From: Litorimonas sp.
GTDB taxonomy: Bacteria > Pseudomonadota > Alphaproteobacteria > Caulobacterales > Maricaulaceae
Direction of reading: 5' to 3'
NCBI GenBank assembly: GCA_029936425.1
Contig: JAPYSU010000008.1
Coordinates: 62,001 to 126,000, forward strand
DNA length: 64,000 nt
Below the pieces are notes generated by a model that was not told the origin of the DNA, ran no database searches, and was given only the letters and a program-made list of their open reading frames with translations. A program made the position numbers and the translations under genes. Below, in pieces: positions 44,144 through 53,138 of the stretch. Position 1 is the stretch's first letter. Each line of letters begins with the position of its first letter.

Positions 44144-44916
44144 ACGCCCATCATTCCTGCGGTTGTCGCTCCATCAATGTTATAGGAGGCTCCCGATATA
44201 AAGGAGGCTTCGTCGCTTGAAAGATAAACGACTAACCCTGCAATTTCTTCAACAGATGCCATTCTTTGCAAAGGCGCCATTCCTTCAAATTGAGCTCTGG
44301 CGGCCACTGAATCCTCGGCCCTGTCGATGACTCCTTTGATCATTTCGGTCTCAACCACGCCGGGATGTATCGCGTTGCAGCGAACCTTGAGGCTTTGATT
44401 GGCAGAATGCATCGCCACAGATTTTGCCAGAGCAATATGCGCGCCTTTGGTCGTCGAATATGTTACGAAGTTACCCATCGGTATATGGGCGTTCATTGAG
44501 CTGTTAAGAATAATTGAGCCGGAAGAACCTCCCGGATTTTTCCGCATAAGCCGCATGGCCATTTGAGCCGTAAGCATCGCCCCTGTGAGATTTATAGCGA
44601 TAAGAGAATTCCAGGTCTCCAAAGATATATCCTCTACATTTGTATCGCCGGCTTCTGTACCCGCATTTGCAAAAGCGATATCTAATCGGCCAAACTTCTT
44701 TTCAATTTCCTTTGCTATAACGTCATAGCCAGGGCCGTCCTGAACCTCGTGTTTGATGAATGTTGCGCCGCATTTTTCAGAGATCGCTTTGCCAGCCTCT
44801 TCTTTTCGTCCTGTGAAGACAACTTTGGCCCCTTCATCTATCAACCGAAATACAGTTGCTTTGCCGATGCCGGACGTTCCGCCTGTTATGAAGGCCACCT
44901 TATTTTCAAGACGCAT
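44140..44916 (-). CDS. Short-chain dehydrogenase/reductase (third, promoter-proximal)
   Basis: A 258-residue classical SDR with TGGTSGIG, ANAGT in place of NNAG, LNSS and TYSTTK (YxxxK). An Arg after strand 2 (FTGRKEE) suggests NADP, unlike its two neighbours. It is the first gene of the three-SDR operon and diverges from the ThuA-like gene. A cofactor difference within one operon would allow oxidation and reduction at different positions (inference). Confidence 0.85.
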   Translation of the reverse strand: MRLENKVAFITGGTSGIGKATVFRLIDEGAKVVFTGRKEEAGKAISEKCGATFIKHEVQDGPGYDVIAKEIEKKFGRLDIAFANAGTEAGDTNVEDISLETWNSLIAINLTGAMLTAQMAMRLMRKNPGGSSGSIILNSSMNAHIPMGNFVTYSTTKGAHIALAKSVAMHSANQSLKVRCNAIHPGVVETEMIKGVIDRAEDSVAARAQFEGMAPLQRMASVEEIAGLVVYLSSDEASFISGASYNIDGATTAGMMGV

Positions 44917-45008
44917 ATAGCTTCCCCTTACTCATTTTTATGTTAGTTTTAGATGCTCTCCATGACTTGTATAGCTATACAAAAGACAAGGTTGAGCCGA
45001 GTGGATTT

Positions 45009-45752
45009 ATGAGTTTTGAGCCAATTAATTGCCTCTTGATCGCTGGCGGTAAATATCATGATATTGACTACGCACGCGTAGAACTTCTCAAATTGCTGGG
45101 CTCTCAAAAACGCATAGTCACCCGCGTCATGGAAGATTACGAATGCTCTCAAGCTCTGGAGTGGGCAGATATCCTTATTTCATATACTTGCGACATCCTG
45201 CCGTCGGAGGACATCCAAAATCAATTGAAAGATTGGCTAAAGGCCGGAGGGCGCTGGCTTGGCTTGCACGGAACAAACTCTATCCTGAAAATGATGGATG
45301 ACGGGTTGTGGCACACTCCAAGAGTTGCCCCTGTGTTTATGAATTTGTTGGGATCTCAGTTTCTATCACACCCGCCTATTGAACCTTATACTGTCGAAAA
45401 TGTGCAGCCTTCTCATCCATTAGTGAAAGATATTGAAAATTTCGAAGTTACTGATGAATTGTATCACATGGAATTGCATGGTGAGCTTGATGTCTTTTTA
45501 GAAGCTGAGTGCTCCATAAAGGGCCGTGGATTTGCAGAAGGGGACGAGGCTCGGGGCCGCCACCCTGTGTTCTATAAAAAATCTCACAAAAAAGGCGCCA
45601 TACTTTACCTCACTCTCGGTCACTGCCGGGGCCATTTTGATCTAAGACCATACAAAGATTTTTTGCCCGAACTTGACCGCGGGAGCTGGGAAATTCCTGA
45701 ATTTAAAATCCTGTTAGAAAGGGGGATAGAATGGCTTCAATCCCTCTTTTGA
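45009..45752 (+). CDS. ThuA-like (glutamine-amidotransferase-fold) protein
   Basis: A 247-residue ThuA-family protein from ATG 45009; the frame is open to an ATG at 44940 without a visible ribosome site. It has INCLLIAGGKYHDIDYAR at the N-terminus, WADILISYTCDILPS, GGRWLGLHGTNS at the nucleophile-elbow position and a C-terminal HPVFYKKSHKKGAILYLTLGHCRGHFD. Family members occur in trehalose use and in glycosidic or terpenoid catabolism, but the reaction is not established. The elbow residue here is Gly-His-Gly-Thr rather than Cys, so amidotransferase chemistry is not expected. Confidence 0.78.
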   Translation: MSFEPINCLLIAGGKYHDIDYARVELLKLLGSQKRIVTRVMEDYECSQALEWADILISYTCDILPSEDIQNQLKDWLKAGGRWLGLHGTNSILKMMDDGLWHTPRVAPVFMNLLGSQFLSHPPIEPYTVENVQPSHPLVKDIENFEVTDELYHMELHGELDVFLEAECSIKGRGFAEGDEARGRHPVFYKKSHKKGAILYLTLGHCRGHFDLRPYKDFLPELDRGSWEIPEFKILLERGIEWLQSLF

Positions 45753-45791
45753 TTAGCTTGCCATTTTACTTCAGCTGTCTTAGATAGCCGC

Positions 45792-46574
45792 ATGATTAGT
45801 ACGAAAAACTTAGAGAAAATTCGTGTAAATTCGCGAGAGGATTTGAAATCCTCCGCTATTTACTTCCGAGACCTAGTAAGTGAACTCTGTGACCTTCGTA
45901 TCGCTGCCTGCCAGAACATTGCAAAAAATGCGACATTAAGGGATATTGATGGTGAATTGCTTGCAACTACTGTTTTCGGCTGGAACGAGGACAGTAATAA
46001 ATGGTGGAACACCGAGAGCATGGCTCTCAAATCACCTATTACAATTGCCTGTCGTTATGAGAGCGAGCCGTTTTGGCTAAATGCCAAAGGCATACATACC
46101 CGTCAACCAAACCAGTTTTTGCAAGAAATGGACTTGGCTCGCTTTGAGCATAGGGCTTTTACGCATGCTGCTATTGTTGTTCCTGTTCACATGCCTTTCG
46201 GCCAAATTGGTGCTGTAAGCTACAATCCGCTTTCTAAAGATAAAGATGATTTGTCGGAAATCTTCGAACAGCATGGTGACGTACTCGCAATCTATGCCCG
46301 CGCTTTCATTCGAAGCTATGTCAATGTATCTGACAGAACACCCATCCTGCCACTGCGCTCGAAACTAAGTAAGCGCGAAGTAGAGTGTTTGCGCTGGGCA
46401 GCATTAGGAAAAACCGATCATGAAATCGGCATTATTATTGATAGAAGCAGAGCGACTGTTCGTTTTCACTTTCAAAACGCGACAAGAAAACTTGATGCTG
46501 TAAACAGAAGTCAGGCGGTCTATAAAGCAACTCAGCTAGGCTATATATCGACGGCTCGTCAGCAACCTAATTAA
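45792..46574 (+). CDS. LuxR-type transcriptional regulator with N-terminal sensor domain
   Basis: A 260-residue regulator. The C-terminal GerE helix-turn-helix is clear at about 190-250 (LSKREVECLRWAALGKTDHEIGIIIDRSRATVRFHFQNATRKL). The N-terminal 170 residues look like an autoinducer-binding-type alpha/beta domain (WWNTESMALKSPITIACRYESEPFW, FTHAAIVVPVHMPFGQIGAVSYNP). No LuxI synthase is present, so it is a solo regulator, perhaps sensing the substrate or a foreign signal. It sits in front of the ABM and P450 genes and is the only regulator visible in the island. Confidence 0.88.
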   Translation: MISTKNLEKIRVNSREDLKSSAIYFRDLVSELCDLRIAACQNIAKNATLRDIDGELLATTVFGWNEDSNKWWNTESMALKSPITIACRYESEPFWLNAKGIHTRQPNQFLQEMDLARFEHRAFTHAAIVVPVHMPFGQIGAVSYNPLSKDKDDLSEIFEQHGDVLAIYARAFIRSYVNVSDRTPILPLRSKLSKREVECLRWAALGKTDHEIGIIIDRSRATVRFHFQNATRKLDAVNRSQAVYKATQLGYISTARQQPN

Positions 46575-46634
46575 TACATTAGCTTACAGCATCCCTTCCC
46601 TTTTCCCTAAGCTGAAAAAAATCGGGAGACCATT

Positions 46635-46931
46635 ATGTTTATGATTATCGGCCAAATGACCATGGCGAAAGAAGCGATGGGCAGTTATGCAGAAGATGTG
46701 CAATCTTTAATCGACGAAGTTGTGCGTGAGGACGGGTGCCAATATTATTCTCTTGCCGTTCAAGATGAAAAAGCAGGGTTGATCAGCGTTACTGAAATTT
46801 GGTCAGATGAGAATGCTTTGAATGTTCACCTAAAACAGCCTTGGGTGCAGGCTTTTAATAAAAAATATATGTCTCATCTTAAATCTCACACCCTCAAAAT
46901 TTATGACGGAGATTATGTGCGGGACTTTTAG
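46635..46931 (+). CDS. ABM-family dimeric alpha/beta-barrel protein
   Basis: A 98-residue protein of the antibiotic-biosynthesis-monooxygenase fold: MIIGQMTMA strand, EDVQSLIDEVVREDGCQYYSLAVQDEKAGLISVTEIWSDENALNVHLKQPWVQAF. These form dimers and include cofactor-free monooxygenases, dehydratases and heme-linked proteins. Its stop codon shares a base with the P450 start, so the two are made together. It may act on the P450 product or help the P450. GGGAGAC precedes the start. Confidence 0.8.
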   Translation: MFMIIGQMTMAKEAMGSYAEDVQSLIDEVVREDGCQYYSLAVQDEKAGLISVTEIWSDENALNVHLKQPWVQAFNKKYMSHLKSHTLKIYDGDYVRDF

Positions 46932-48163
46932 TGTCCGCTGCCCTGAATAAAACGAATATCTTTGCCCCCGAATTTGGGGCAGACCCGTTCGAATTCTATC
47001 AAAAAGCACTTTCAAGTGATCCGGTTCTATACCTTCCGGATATAGATACCTGGCTAGTCACTGGCAGCGAGTATGTGAATAATATTTGCAGACAGCCTGA
47101 AATCTATTCTAGCGATATATCTGTCTTGCTCGCAGGAACTCATGCCGACAGCCCAAAGGTAAAATCCATTCTTGATAAAGGATGGCCCCAACTTCAAGTT
47201 CTTTTAATGTCGGATCCGCCCCGTCATACGCGTTATCGCCGACTGGTTGGCCTTGCTTTTTCAGCTCCCCGGGTTAACGCGATTGAAGATGCGATCCGCG
47301 ACATCTCCCTTAATCTTCTAGAGAAACACTCTTTGGGCGAAGTTTGGGATTTTATCCGCGATTACGCCGTCCCCTTACCTGTCACGATGATTGCCAATCA
47401 ACTTGGCTTTTCGTCGTCGGAAGCGGAAAAAGTCCGAAAATGGACCGAAGCGTTCACTGATCGTTTAGGCGGAATGATTGACGAAGAACGCTCAATTGAA
47501 TGCGCCGAAATCGTAATTGACTTCCAACACGCGATGAAAACGAAAATCGATGAACGTCGCAGCCGCTTTTATGACGACCTGCTTGGCGATCTCGTGCGTG
47601 CGGCAAGCGAAGGAGAAGATCCTCTGTCAGACGCAGAAATCCTCTCAGTCATCCAGCAGCTCACAGTCGCAGGAAACGAGACCAGTACTAATGCGATGGC
47701 CGAAGGAATAAAACTATTCATTGAAAACCCTGATCAATGGGAGCTGCTACGCAAGCGGCCCGAGCTAATCAAAAATGCAACGGAAGAAATCCTGCGTCTG
47801 GCGAGCCCAGTGGCTGGCATTTGGCGAATTGTGAAGCAAGACACTGTGTTCAATGGGCACGATTTACGCGCAGGCGCTAAGGTCATGCTCCGATTTGCGG
47901 CCGCCAGTCGCGACCCTAAAATATTTGAAAACCCCGACCAATTTAATATTGAGCGGCCAAACGCAAAATCCCATTTTGCATTCGGACGGGGAATTCATAC
48001 CTGTCTTGGCAACATGCTGGCCCGTAAGGAAATAATGGTTGCTCTAGAACACTTATCTCAATCCTTTGAAACTCTGAAACTGGCTGTACCAAAATCTGAG
48101 CTGATCTACTCGCCTAATATAATGTTACGCGGGCTAAAATCACTTCCCATTATAACAAAGTAG
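46931..48163 (+). CDS. Cytochrome P450 (soluble bacterial class)
   Basis: A 410-residue soluble P450 monooxygenase. The heme-thiolate loop is FAFGRGIHTCLGNMLAR at about 344-360 (Cys ligand), ExxR lies in ATEEILRLASP at about 285, and the I-helix proton-relay segment is QLTVAGNETSTNAM at about 240. The GTG start overlaps the ABM stop. It would hydroxylate the pathway substrate with electrons from a ferredoxin and a reductase such as the one at 20413-21660. No ferredoxin is adjacent. The family pattern is like CYPs acting on steroids and terpenoids, but the substrate is unassigned. Confidence 0.93.
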   Translation: MSAALNKTNIFAPEFGADPFEFYQKALSSDPVLYLPDIDTWLVTGSEYVNNICRQPEIYSSDISVLLAGTHADSPKVKSILDKGWPQLQVLLMSDPPRHTRYRRLVGLAFSAPRVNAIEDAIRDISLNLLEKHSLGEVWDFIRDYAVPLPVTMIANQLGFSSSEAEKVRKWTEAFTDRLGGMIDEERSIECAEIVIDFQHAMKTKIDERRSRFYDDLLGDLVRAASEGEDPLSDAEILSVIQQLTVAGNETSTNAMAEGIKLFIENPDQWELLRKRPELIKNATEEILRLASPVAGIWRIVKQDTVFNGHDLRAGAKVMLRFAAASRDPKIFENPDQFNIERPNAKSHFAFGRGIHTCLGNMLARKEIMVALEHLSQSFETLKLAVPKSELIYSPNIMLRGLKSLPIITK

Positions 48164-48225
48164 GATTGAGGGCAGAACCTCACCTTTACTTCTAATACGA
48201 TTGGCCCGCCAGGTTCAATTTCGCT

Positions 48226-48993
48226 TTATTGAGCCGTCATTCCACCGTCTATCGTCAGTTCTGACCCTGTGATATAGCTCGCTTCGTCAGACGCTAAAAA
48301 TAAGACCAGATTCGCCACATCCTCTGGCTCACCATATCGGCCATTGGGAATAGAGGCGGCAATTTGATCGTAAAAATCGGGATTGTCGCGAACAGCATCA
48401 GCCTGAATATTAGTCGCAATAAAACCGGGGTGGACACTGTTTACCCGAATATTCTGCCGCGCTGTTTCAAGTGCTACCACCTTGGTCATCATTTTGACGG
48501 CGCCCTTTGCCGCCGCATAGGCTAAGCAACCAGGCACACCAACTTGTCCGCATACCGATGAAATATTGATAATAGATCCGCCCGTTCCGCTTTCTCGCAT
48601 GGCTTTTACGGCCCGCTGCATACCGTAATAAACGCTGTTGGAATTAATATCCATTTGTGTATTAAAGTTAGGGGTAGTTTGCGTCTCGATAGGCCCCAAA
48701 AGCGCGACGCCCGCATTGTTTACCAGAACATCAAGTTGTCCGGATTGTTTGGAAATTGTGTTGAAGACTTCGTCCCAATCGGCTTCAGATGTCACATCAT
48801 GATTTAAGGCATAAGTCGTGCCGCCAGCTTTGTTTAGCTTCTCCGAAGCCTCTTTTGCCCCTTTTTCATCAATGTCGGAAATATAAACAGTTGCCCCCTC
48901 CCGCGCAAAACGTTCGGCAATCGAATACCCTAGGCCGGGACAGGACGCCCCTCCGGTTACGAGCGCCACTTTTCCTTCAATTCGACCAGACAT
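48226..48993 (-). CDS. Short-chain dehydrogenase/reductase with extended glycine motif
   Basis: A 255-residue SDR with NNAGV, NISS and AYAAAK (YxxxK). The nucleotide-binding glycine motif is TGGASCPGLG, two residues longer than the normal TGxxxGxG turn, yet the fold and active site are otherwise intact. SDID after strand 2 suggests NAD. It is a single gene convergent with the P450 gene. Confidence 0.86.
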   Translation of the reverse strand: MSGRIEGKVALVTGGASCPGLGYSIAERFAREGATVYISDIDEKGAKEASEKLNKAGGTTYALNHDVTSEADWDEVFNTISKQSGQLDVLVNNAGVALLGPIETQTTPNFNTQMDINSNSVYYGMQRAVKAMRESGTGGSIINISSVCGQVGVPGCLAYAAAKGAVKMMTKVVALETARQNIRVNSVHPGFIATNIQADAVRDNPDFYDQIAASIPNGRYGEPEDVANLVLFLASDEASYITGSELTIDGGMTAQ

Positions 48994-49136
48994 ATACTCC
49001 TCCTAATTTGCAGAAACACTAATCCAAGCAAAATAGCAAAATACCCCCCAAAAAAGTGAGTTGAAGCCATAAGGAATTAAGCCCTAGTTTTCAGATAACT
49101 ATTGAACGACACCGCTTTTTTTTAATTGTGATATTT

Positions 49137-50159
49137 ATGGCCACCAAAATGAATCGCAAATTCATCCTGAAACGTCGACCCAATGGCTCCCCGGTGGAGA
49201 GCGATTTTGAATTGGTGGAAGAACCTATTCCAAGTATCTCGTCCGGCGAATTTCTTGTTCGGAATCACTTCATCTCTCTCGATCCGGCTCAACGAGGCTG
49301 GATGGATGACTCGCCCTCCTATATGCCCCCTATCGAAATCGGAGCCAGCATTCGTGCGACCACTGTTGGTCGCGTTGAAGAAAGCAAAAACCCGAATTTT
49401 GAGGAAGGCCAATGGGTGCTGGGTCTTAATGGTATTGAAGAGTATTCTTTGGTTCAGGAAGGTGGTTTCACATCCCCAATCGACACCAGCATTGTTTCCT
49501 CACCGACAAATTATTTATCGATTTTAGGCGCGGTGGGAATGACGGCTTATTTTGGTTTGCTAGATTCTGGGCAGCCTAAAGCTGGGGACACTGTCTTGGT
49601 CTCCGGCGCCGCCGGCGCCGTGGGATCGGCCGTCGGACAAATTGCCAAGTTGAAAGACTGCAGAGCCGTCGGAATTGCCGGGGGGTCAGAAAAATGCAAA
49701 CGCCTGCTGGAGTATTACGGGTTTGACGCGGCGATTGACTACAGAGGGAAATCACTCGAACAGCTGGAGAAAGCTATCAAAGATGCTGCGCCCGACGGCG
49801 TCGACGTAATATTTGAAAATGTCGGCGGCGATATTCTGGATGCCGGCATTTTGGCTCTGAATGAACACGCCAGAGTGGTCCTTTGCGGACTTATTTCTGA
49901 ATATAATTCAGATCCGAAAGGCGCGCGGAATATCTGGCAACTTATTGTTAAGCAGGCATCCATGAAAGGATTCCTTATCCGCGATTATGTGCCTAAGTTC
50001 GCCGAAGGCGCAGCCGTGATGGCAAGCTGGATAGCCGATGATAAACTAAAATTTGATGAGCACATTGAGCACGGCATCGAGAACACTTTCGACGCATTTA
50101 TGCTTTTATTCAGCGGGGGTAATAAAGGAAAACTCATTTTAGACATTAGCGGGAAATAG
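49137..50159 (+). CDS. Zinc-independent medium-chain enone reductase (second)
   Basis: A 340-residue MDR oxidoreductase; the ATG at 49137 is taken over a GTG at 49128. It has LDPAQRGWMDD near 55, the cofactor turn VSGAAGAVGSAVGQIAKL at about 155-172, AGGSEKC and VDVIFENVGG. It is PTGR/CurA-like and probably NADPH-dependent. It lies one base before the Rieske oxygenase gene, so oxidation and enone reduction are encoded as a pair. Confidence 0.88.
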   Translation: MATKMNRKFILKRRPNGSPVESDFELVEEPIPSISSGEFLVRNHFISLDPAQRGWMDDSPSYMPPIEIGASIRATTVGRVEESKNPNFEEGQWVLGLNGIEEYSLVQEGGFTSPIDTSIVSSPTNYLSILGAVGMTAYFGLLDSGQPKAGDTVLVSGAAGAVGSAVGQIAKLKDCRAVGIAGGSEKCKRLLEYYGFDAAIDYRGKSLEQLEKAIKDAAPDGVDVIFENVGGDILDAGILALNEHARVVLCGLISEYNSDPKGARNIWQLIVKQASMKGFLIRDYVPKFAEGAAVMASWIADDKLKFDEHIEHGIENTFDAFMLLFSGGNKGKLILDISGK

Positions 50160-50160
50160 A

Positions 50161-51336
50161 ATGACCAAAGATACAGGGTTACAGAAAACGGCTGAAATCA
50201 TCTATGATTATGCCGAGAACAAAACGACATACCAGACAGATAAAATTGTCACAATTCCCTCCTCCGCCTATCTGGATCAGGATATTTGGGAAGCAGAAGT
50301 ATCCAAAATATTTAAAGAGCTGCCCCTAGCACTCGCGACGACTGCAGAACTTAGGGAACCCCACTCTTATAAAGCCATGGATGCTGCGGGCCTTCCAGTC
50401 CTTATGACCCGCGGAAAAGACGGAGTCGTTAGGGCCTTTTTGAACGTATGCTCCCACCGCGCCGCCGCCGTTGCGGAAAACGGCTGCGGCATTAAGAAAC
50501 GGTTTGCCTGCAAGTATCACGGCTGGACGTATAGCGCAGATGGACGATTGATGGGAGTCGCAGAAGGAAATACCTTTGGTCATGTCGACAAGTCTACTTT
50601 GGGATTACGTGAACTCCCGTGTGAAGAAAAAGGCGGCCTCATATTTGTTATCCTAACGCCGGGCAAAGAGATAAATCTTGACAATTTCTTGGACGGCATG
50701 CTGGATGATCTCGAAAATGCAAATTTCAAAGACTGGGCTTATCTTGGTCAACGGGAGTTGACCGGAGCAAACTGGAAAATTGCGTTTGACGGATATCTTG
50801 AAGGGTATCATTTTGCGCAGCTCCATCCAGAGACCATTCACCCGCGCACCCTGTCAAACTTAACACATTACGAATCTTTTGGCCCGCATATGCGCATAGG
50901 TTTTGCACAGACGGACATAAAGGAAAAGTTAGATGCCGCTCCTAAAGAGAAATGGGGTGAGATGGAAAATACAGGGTATGACTTCGTTCGAATTCTTTTC
51001 CCCAATGTGTCTGTTTTCTTGGCGCCCGAAATAACCCAGGTGGCTCAGCTCTTTCCGGGCGAAACGCCGGATAAAAACCGCACAGTTTTGACATTCTTCC
51101 GACCCGATCCACCTAAAGATGATGAAGATAAAGCGGCGCTAGAAGGAATGATGGACTTTCTTCATGATGTTGTGCGCGATGAAGATTATGCGACCGGCGA
51201 CCAAATTCAGAAAGGGTTGGAGTCCGGAGCGCACAAATCTATAATTTTGGGCAAAAACGAACGCGGGAACCAGTTCTTTCATGAGTGTCTTGCTTACTAC
51301 ATGAATGACCGCAAAGGTCCGATGCCAACAATTTAG
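50161..51336 (+). CDS. Rieske non-heme iron oxygenase, alpha subunit (first)
   Basis: A 391-residue ring-hydroxylating oxygenase alpha subunit. The Rieske centre is NVCSHRAA...CKYHGWTY at about 97-122 (Cys-x-His, then Cys-x2-His). The mononuclear iron site is in DGYLEGYHFAQLHPE at about 205-219 (two His). No beta subunit gene is adjacent, so it may be a homotrimer. It depends on the ferredoxin and reductase encoded elsewhere in the window. It is co-transcribed with the upstream enone reductase (one-base gap). Confidence 0.93.
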   Translation: MTKDTGLQKTAEIIYDYAENKTTYQTDKIVTIPSSAYLDQDIWEAEVSKIFKELPLALATTAELREPHSYKAMDAAGLPVLMTRGKDGVVRAFLNVCSHRAAAVAENGCGIKKRFACKYHGWTYSADGRLMGVAEGNTFGHVDKSTLGLRELPCEEKGGLIFVILTPGKEINLDNFLDGMLDDLENANFKDWAYLGQRELTGANWKIAFDGYLEGYHFAQLHPETIHPRTLSNLTHYESFGPHMRIGFAQTDIKEKLDAAPKEKWGEMENTGYDFVRILFPNVSVFLAPEITQVAQLFPGETPDKNRTVLTFFRPDPPKDDEDKAALEGMMDFLHDVVRDEDYATGDQIQKGLESGAHKSIILGKNERGNQFFHECLAYYMNDRKGPMPTI

Positions 51337-51430
51337 AGTGTGGGCTTCAATTTAGTTGGTCACAAAAAAATATTTAAGGCGTTTCCCCACAGGAAGCGCC
51401 TAGTTCTTTGCTTTGCCCTAAAGTGTTCAG

Positions 51431-52576
51431 TTAAACTGAGAGAATATTTACCGCGCTTATGCCGGGCGCGCCATAAACATGAGTGTAACCGGTTTTCGGC
51501 GAGTTGGGCACTTGCCGCTTTCCTGCCACGCCTCTCAATTGCAAACATATTTCATAAACCTGCCGGAGACCAGACGCCCCGATCGGTTCCCCGTTCGCTA
51601 GACATCCACCATCTGTATTGATTGGCATGGAGCCGCCTATGGCTGTAGCCCGGTCTCGGATAAGCTTTTCTTGCTCCCCATGTTCACAAAATCCGTTTTC
51701 CGCCATATGCATTATCTCGGCGCCTGTTTCTGTGTCCTGCAATTGAAGAACATCAATTTCATCCGGCCCAATCGAGGCCGCTTCGAACGCGGCTTTAGCG
51801 GCGTCAGCTGTGACTGCAGGCCCCAGGTTTTTGGCGAGAGATGTTTCATAAACTTCGAAACTGCCATATTGCCGTGTCCGCATTTCCATCGCGTCTAGAA
51901 ATATAGGCTTTGCTCCCATTCGCTTCGCCTCTTCCTCGCTCGTCAAAATAATTGCGGCGCCGCCTTGAGACGGGCTGCAGAACATAAATTTGGTAAGCGG
52001 GTCACTGACCATAGTCGATTGTGCAATATAGTCTGCGGAGACGGGATCCGTCCGCCAGGCATTCGGATTCAACGAACCATTATGGAAGGCTTTTTCGGCA
52101 ACTTGGGCCAAAGTCTGTTTGCTAATGCCGTGCTCATGCATGTACCTTTGGATTTTCAGCGCGAAAAACTGCGTGGTCACCATCAAGCCCGTTTCGGAAA
52201 ACCAAGAAGGAACTCCGTTATTCCTTGCGTTAGGGGAGAAGGCTCCGCGTTGATGTTTATCAAACCCAAGCGCTAAGGCATATTTTGCAGTTCCAGCGCG
52301 CACCGCATTTGCAGCAGCGAATAAAGAACTGCCTCCCGTTGCACAGCCGGTGTAAAGATTGACAAATGGCAGTCCCGTTAATCCGAGTTCGTTAACTGCC
52401 GCCATAGCGTAGCCCCCATCGCGGGAACCTCCAAACCCGATATTAATATCCCGCCAGTCCAGTCCCGCATCTTTCAATGCAAGGCGGGTAGCCTCTACGC
52501 CCATGTCCAGAGCTGATTTTTCAGGAAATTTACCAAATGGGTGGAGCCCCATACCTACAATTGCTACGCGGCTCAT
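51431..52576 (-). CDS. Ltp2-like thiolase-fold aldolase/lipid-transfer protein
   Basis: A 381-residue thiolase-superfamily protein of the SCP-x/Ltp type. The first active-site loop keeps Cys (YTGCATGGSS, about 78). The later motifs are altered: GEPIGASG replaces GHPxGATG, and HVYGAPG replaces the HNxGG/Cys region. The same changes mark Ltp2 steroid side-chain retro-aldolases, which cleave a beta-hydroxyacyl-CoA to a ketone and a short acyl-CoA. Ltp2 works with a DUF35 protein, and exactly such a gene overlaps this one by one base upstream. Function is therefore predicted as C-C cleavage rather than true thiolysis. Confidence 0.85.
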   Translation of the reverse strand: MSRVAIVGMGLHPFGKFPEKSALDMGVEATRLALKDAGLDWRDINIGFGGSRDGGYAMAAVNELGLTGLPFVNLYTGCATGGSSLFAAANAVRAGTAKYALALGFDKHQRGAFSPNARNNGVPSWFSETGLMVTTQFFALKIQRYMHEHGISKQTLAQVAEKAFHNGSLNPNAWRTDPVSADYIAQSTMVSDPLTKFMFCSPSQGGAAIILTSEEEAKRMGAKPIFLDAMEMRTRQYGSFEVYETSLAKNLGPAVTADAAKAAFEAASIGPDEIDVLQLQDTETGAEIMHMAENGFCEHGEQEKLIRDRATAIGGSMPINTDGGCLANGEPIGASGLRQVYEICLQLRGVAGKRQVPNSPKTGYTHVYGAPGISAVNILSV

Positions 52577-53019
52577 CAGCCAATCTCCCGGTCGAAAACA
52601 AATGTAAGAATTGAGTCGCCATTCTCATCAGTCCGGAAAGGTTTGAGGGCCAAAATATACGGGTCACCAATATTAAGTGCCTTTGCCTGGTTCACATTTA
52701 GGCGCGTCTTGACTTTAACGCCGCTTGGCATTTCCACCAGACCAATACCGTAGGGCGTAAAAGTGTCTTTAGTCTCCCCAGAGTTATAAGGCGGTTTGGG
52801 CATATAATGCTGTATGGTCCATGACCATAAAACGCCCTGATTGCCGAGGTTTTCTCTCTCTAGATTCTCGCTAGAACACTGACTACAGCTAGACCGAATA
52901 GGAAAATATATCTCTCCGCAATTGCTGCAACGTGACCCGATCAAGCTTGGTTGATCTGTAAAGAGGTCAGTCGCGATGTGTCTTCCAGAGGTGGAATTTG
53001 GGGAGCTGATATCTGTCAT
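52576..53019 (-). CDS. DUF35 zinc-ribbon/OB-fold partner of the Ltp2-like aldolase
   Basis: A 147-residue protein with an N-terminal zinc ribbon (two CxxC pairs: SRCSNCGE and SSCSQCSSE at about 30-50) and a C-terminal OB fold (QGVLWSWTIQHYMPKPP, PYGIGLVEMPSGVKVKTRL). DUF35 proteins bind acyl-CoA and form complexes with thiolase-like partners; the ChsH2-Ltp2 complex of steroid side-chain degradation is the best example. Its stop shares a base with the aldolase start, so the two are produced together. Confidence 0.9.
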   Translation of the reverse strand: MTDISSPNSTSGRHIATDLFTDQPSLIGSRCSNCGEIYFPIRSSCSQCSSENLERENLGNQGVLWSWTIQHYMPKPPYNSGETKDTFTPYGIGLVEMPSGVKVKTRLNVNQAKALNIGDPYILALKPFRTDENGDSILTFVFDREIG

Positions 53020-53138
53020 ACGACTAGAATTACCATTTATCTGCGGCTGTATCTCCCCTCTAAAAGGTCAGTGTATTTCAGTACCCATTTTATGGTTGAG
53101 GTTGGGTATAGAATAAGTTGAGCCGATAGAGAGATTCC

